Below, piece after piece: positions 61,878 through 64,000 of a stretch of DNA of 64,000 nt. The DNA comes from Cyanobacteria bacterium TGS_CYA1 (GTDB lineage: Bacteria; Cyanobacteriota; Vampirovibrionia; Obscuribacterales; Obscuribacteraceae), in contig JAHCIQ010000006.1 in the NCBI GenBank assembly GCA_026129135.1, forward strand, positions 62,001 through 126,000, given 5' to 3'. The notes beneath the pieces were generated by a model. It ran no database searches, was not told the origin of the DNA, and was given only the letters and a program-made list of their open reading frames with translations. Position 1 is the stretch's first letter. Every line of letters starts with the position of its first letter. A program made the position numbers and the translations under genes.

Positions 61878-64000
61878 ATGACATCGAGTCCTGAAACTGT
61901 TTTAAAAGAACCGCAAGCCGAGCATATCTGCGAACTTGCAACTACAAAAGACACGCATCCAGAACAACTGGTCCAGGCTCTTGACCATTTGCTTTTGTGT
62001 CTTGAAGACCCGCAATTGCGTATGAAGGCTGTTGGCGAATTACACAAACTTTCGGATTTGCTTGAAGCGCTCAACGAAAAAGCACAAATACATTTGATGC
62101 TGCGCAAAATGACAGTCAAGAATTTGAAAGTGCCAATCAAATTGCTGCTTACCCCGGCGGTGTTTTCGCCTGAAATGTGGGGGCGCACTTTTGCTGAAGG
62201 GCTGCTTAAAGATCCTGACCAGTTCCATGGAAAGAGTGTGGTCGAACTTGGAACTGGTTCAGGTTGGATCAGTCTTCTGCTTTTGCTCACGACCCAGGTA
62301 AAAGAAATTCTGGCGCTCGATTTGAATCCGGTTGCGGTGCTACTTGCAAAATTGAATGCCTGGTTGAATGGTACTACTCGCGATGGCTATCCAGTGACCA
62401 GTCTATTGGGAGCGCCTATTGTAGGGGCGCTTAGAATCAAGCAATCTGACCTCCTTTCGGTGGTAATAGATTCAGCATCAAAAGAAAAATTTCATCACAT
62501 TATCGGTTGTATTCCTCAAGTTTTGCATCCAGCTGAAGAACATTCGACTTTTAGCGAAGTAAATGAAGGAATAAACGAAAAAGATTTGTATGACCTGAGT
62601 AATTATTGCTTCCGTCAGGGAATCTTAGAAGACCGTTTCGGATTGCCTCTGATTGCAAGAGCACTCGAACAGTCGCAAATATGTCTGAAACCTCAAGGCA
62701 AAGTAACTTTCATCATAGGTGGCAGACCGGGTCCCAGAGAAATTCAAGCAATGTTCGAGCGTCGTGCCTTTATTCCCGAACTTGTTTTGAGCCGGCGCAT
62801 TCCTCAAGCCGATGATACTGACCTCGATTCGCTGGTAGAACTCGAGCGGGCGCACGATATCAAATTTCATTTTTTTATTTCGAAGAATTCGCAAGATTCA
62901 GTCAGCGCCGATACTGCCGTCAAACTTCTGAAACAGGGTGCTTTTATCTACCACGATTTGCTTGTTTATCGTGCTCAATCGAATCCAAGGTTCGAGCGTT
63001 CTTTATTCGAGTTTCTCGATAATCTTCATAAGCTGAATCTCGATACTTTGAGAAGCGAACTGGATTTTTCGCGTTTGAGTGAAGAGCAGGTGAGCTTTTT
63101 AAGCCGGCTCACCCACGAACTCTTGCAGAGTCGCTATCTTCCTTATCCCCACGAGCGAGGCGATTTTTCATTTAGAGAAAAATTGTCGCGTTTTTTGCAA
63201 GTTTATTGTCATATCAAATATGATGCCGAAAAATTATTTGTGGGACCCGAACGCATTCAACTTTTGGAAATGATACTGAAAATGGTATTACCAAAAGGCG
63301 GATGCTTGCTTTTGTCCGAATCGCTCAAAGAAGTCTATGGGCGCCTTTTAGACAATGACAATTGTGTAGGGTGTTATGCCAATGACGATTTGCCCGAAAT
63401 TTTCAACCTCGATGACGTTTTGAATCCAGACATAGTTTTGATTGCTGCAAAGCAATTTTCGAGGCCTTCGCCTTTATTGTTGGACGCGTTATTCCAGCAA
63501 GCACTCAAGCATCCAAAGCGTCTTTATATCCTTGATGATTCTGCCAATTTCGATATAGGCTCAGGTCTCGATTCGAATATAACTTTGCGACTTGCAGGGC
63601 AGGCTGCTGTTCCTTCTAACTTAGTCTTCTTGTATGGACTTACTAAAAATACAGTTTGTCCGGATCTCGAACTCAGTTTTCTTCTTAACGCACCTGAACA
63701 CTGGCCCGAACACTTTGATGTCACTTCCGAGTTGAGCTATTCGCGTATTTCATATCCAGGTCAGCTTTATTACGAGTGGCTTTTCGATGACCTTCTCGAT
63801 TTGCCGTTTCCAGACGAGCCTCAAAATGCGCTTAAAGTGCACAAAACTGTTTTTAATCCGTCACTCAATCCAAATTTCGTAGAAGCCGCTTCGGATGCGG
63901 TGTTCGCACCTAAGCCAGTCGATGTCGAGCATCCGCCAGGCGATTTGATTCGACTAGATTATGGAGAGTTTGAGCATGAAGTTCCTGATTTGCTGATTAA
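61878..64000 (+). CDS. Methionine S-methyltransferase homologue (methylase plus aminotransferase-like domain), cut by window end
   Basis: The frame starts at ATG 61878 and stays open to the window edge, giving 707 codons. The N-terminal SAM-dependent methylase has VVELGTGSGWISLLLL and ALDLNPVAVLLAKLNAWLN. Next come IIGCIPQVLHPAEE, YDLSNYCFRQGILEDRFGLP, LKPQGKVTFIIGGRPGP and a short ADDTDLDSLVELERAHDIKF, landmarks as in plant methionine S-methyltransferase (MMT). From about residue 390 it runs into an aminotransferase-like region (SRLTHELLQSRYLPYPHERG, DNDNCVGCYANDDL) with no visible catalytic Lys so far, as in MMT. Plant MMT (about 1080 residues) makes S-methylmethionine from methionine. The identification is from remembered family landmarks and is otherwise untested. 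Confidence 0.8.
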   Translation, partial: MTSSPETVLKEPQAEHICELATTKDTHPEQLVQALDHLLLCLEDPQLRMKAVGELHKLSDLLEALNEKAQIHLMLRKMTVKNLKVPIKLLLTPAVFSPEMWGRTFAEGLLKDPDQFHGKSVVELGTGSGWISLLLLLTTQVKEILALDLNPVAVLLAKLNAWLNGTTRDGYPVTSLLGAPIVGALRIKQSDLLSVVIDSASKEKFHHIIGCIPQVLHPAEEHSTFSEVNEGINEKDLYDLSNYCFRQGILEDRFGLPLIARALEQSQICLKPQGKVTFIIGGRPGPREIQAMFERRAFIPELVLSRRIPQADDTDLDSLVELERAHDIKFHFFISKNSQDSVSADTAVKLLKQGAFIYHDLLVYRAQSNPRFERSLFEFLDNLHKLNLDTLRSELDFSRLSEEQVSFLSRLTHELLQSRYLPYPHERGDFSFREKLSRFLQVYCHIKYDAEKLFVGPERIQLLEMILKMVLPKGGCLLLSESLKEVYGRLLDNDNCVGCYANDDLPEIFNLDDVLNPDIVLIAAKQFSRPSPLLLDALFQQALKHPKRLYILDDSANFDIGSGLDSNITLRLAGQAAVPSNLVFLYGLTKNTVCPDLELSFLLNAPEHWPEHFDVTSELSYSRISYPGQLYYEWLFDDLLDLPFPDEPQNALKVHKTVFNPSLNPNFVEAASDAVFAPKPVDVEHPPGDLIRLDYGEFEHEVPDLLI

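Overview
The window reads as a chromosomal segment of a Gram-negative, non-photosynthetic bacterium. Several proteins carry a style I associate with Candidatus Obscuribacter and relatives (Melainabacteria/Vampirovibrionia, phylum Cyanobacteria): secreted TPR proteins, eukaryotic-type Ser/Thr kinases fused to TPR or pentapeptide repeats, and very long beta-helix surface proteins. That placement is inference from gene style; no rRNA or other phylogenetic marker is present. Envelope genes (Skp-like chaperone, PBP1A, RND efflux, predicted outer-membrane protein) support a diderm cell. The genes for threonyl-tRNA synthetase, Dxr (MEP isoprenoid pathway), uracil phosphoribosyltransferase, PEP carboxylase and MnmE are ordinary housekeeping genes.

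Layout. 1-6.2 kb: the tail of a CPBP-type membrane protein, an HU protein with a histone-H1-like Lys/Ala tail and its terminator, mnmE, a Gln/Asn-rich SGNH hydrolase, a secreted basic protein, and a kinase-TPR receptor preceded by a long hairpin. 6.2-7.6 kb: a toxin-antitoxin island with a DinJ/RelB-type antitoxin, a YafQ-type toxin and a ribbon-helix-helix protein, together with a promoter, two dyad operators and five 11-bp iterons. 7.6-18.8 kb: ppc, a TPR lipoprotein-like or periplasmic protein, a membrane protein, a protein made of MshEN-like repeats, a PAS histidine kinase and two secreted proteins. 18.8-31.1 kb: one giant minus-strand gene (4108 codons) for a repetitive secreted protein. 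About 34 repeats of roughly 80 residues are arranged in a five-unit higher-order ladder. 31.2-37 kb: TPR proteins, an OmpH/Skp-like chaperone, a predicted barrel protein and two adjacent LRV/HEAT-like repeat proteins.

37-45.7 kb: thrS, a degenerate GGDEF protein overlapping dxr, upp with a bidirectional terminator, dodecin, a pseudokinase-pentapeptide fusion, a thioesterase and a small lipoprotein. 45.7-53.3 kb: a tightly packed minus-strand operon (EVE domain, YceI, APC permease, heavy-metal-type RND pump, periplasmic adaptor). 53.4-61.9 kb: two small single-pass proteins, PBP1A, an MFS transporter, a Spy/CpxP-like protein, a secreted protein, and a second Ser/Thr kinase whose start codon is not ATG. 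61.9 kb to the end: the first 707 codons of a protein that closely resembles plant methionine S-methyltransferase (methylase plus aminotransferase-like domain).

The strongest leads are the methionine S-methyltransferase homologue, the giant protein with its period-five repeat ladder, the rearranged toxin-antitoxin island, and the pseudokinase-pentapeptide fusion. No rRNA, tRNA, CRISPR array or insertion sequence was recognised. Start codons were chosen by eye from ribosome-binding sites and signal peptides and are stated where they are uncertain.
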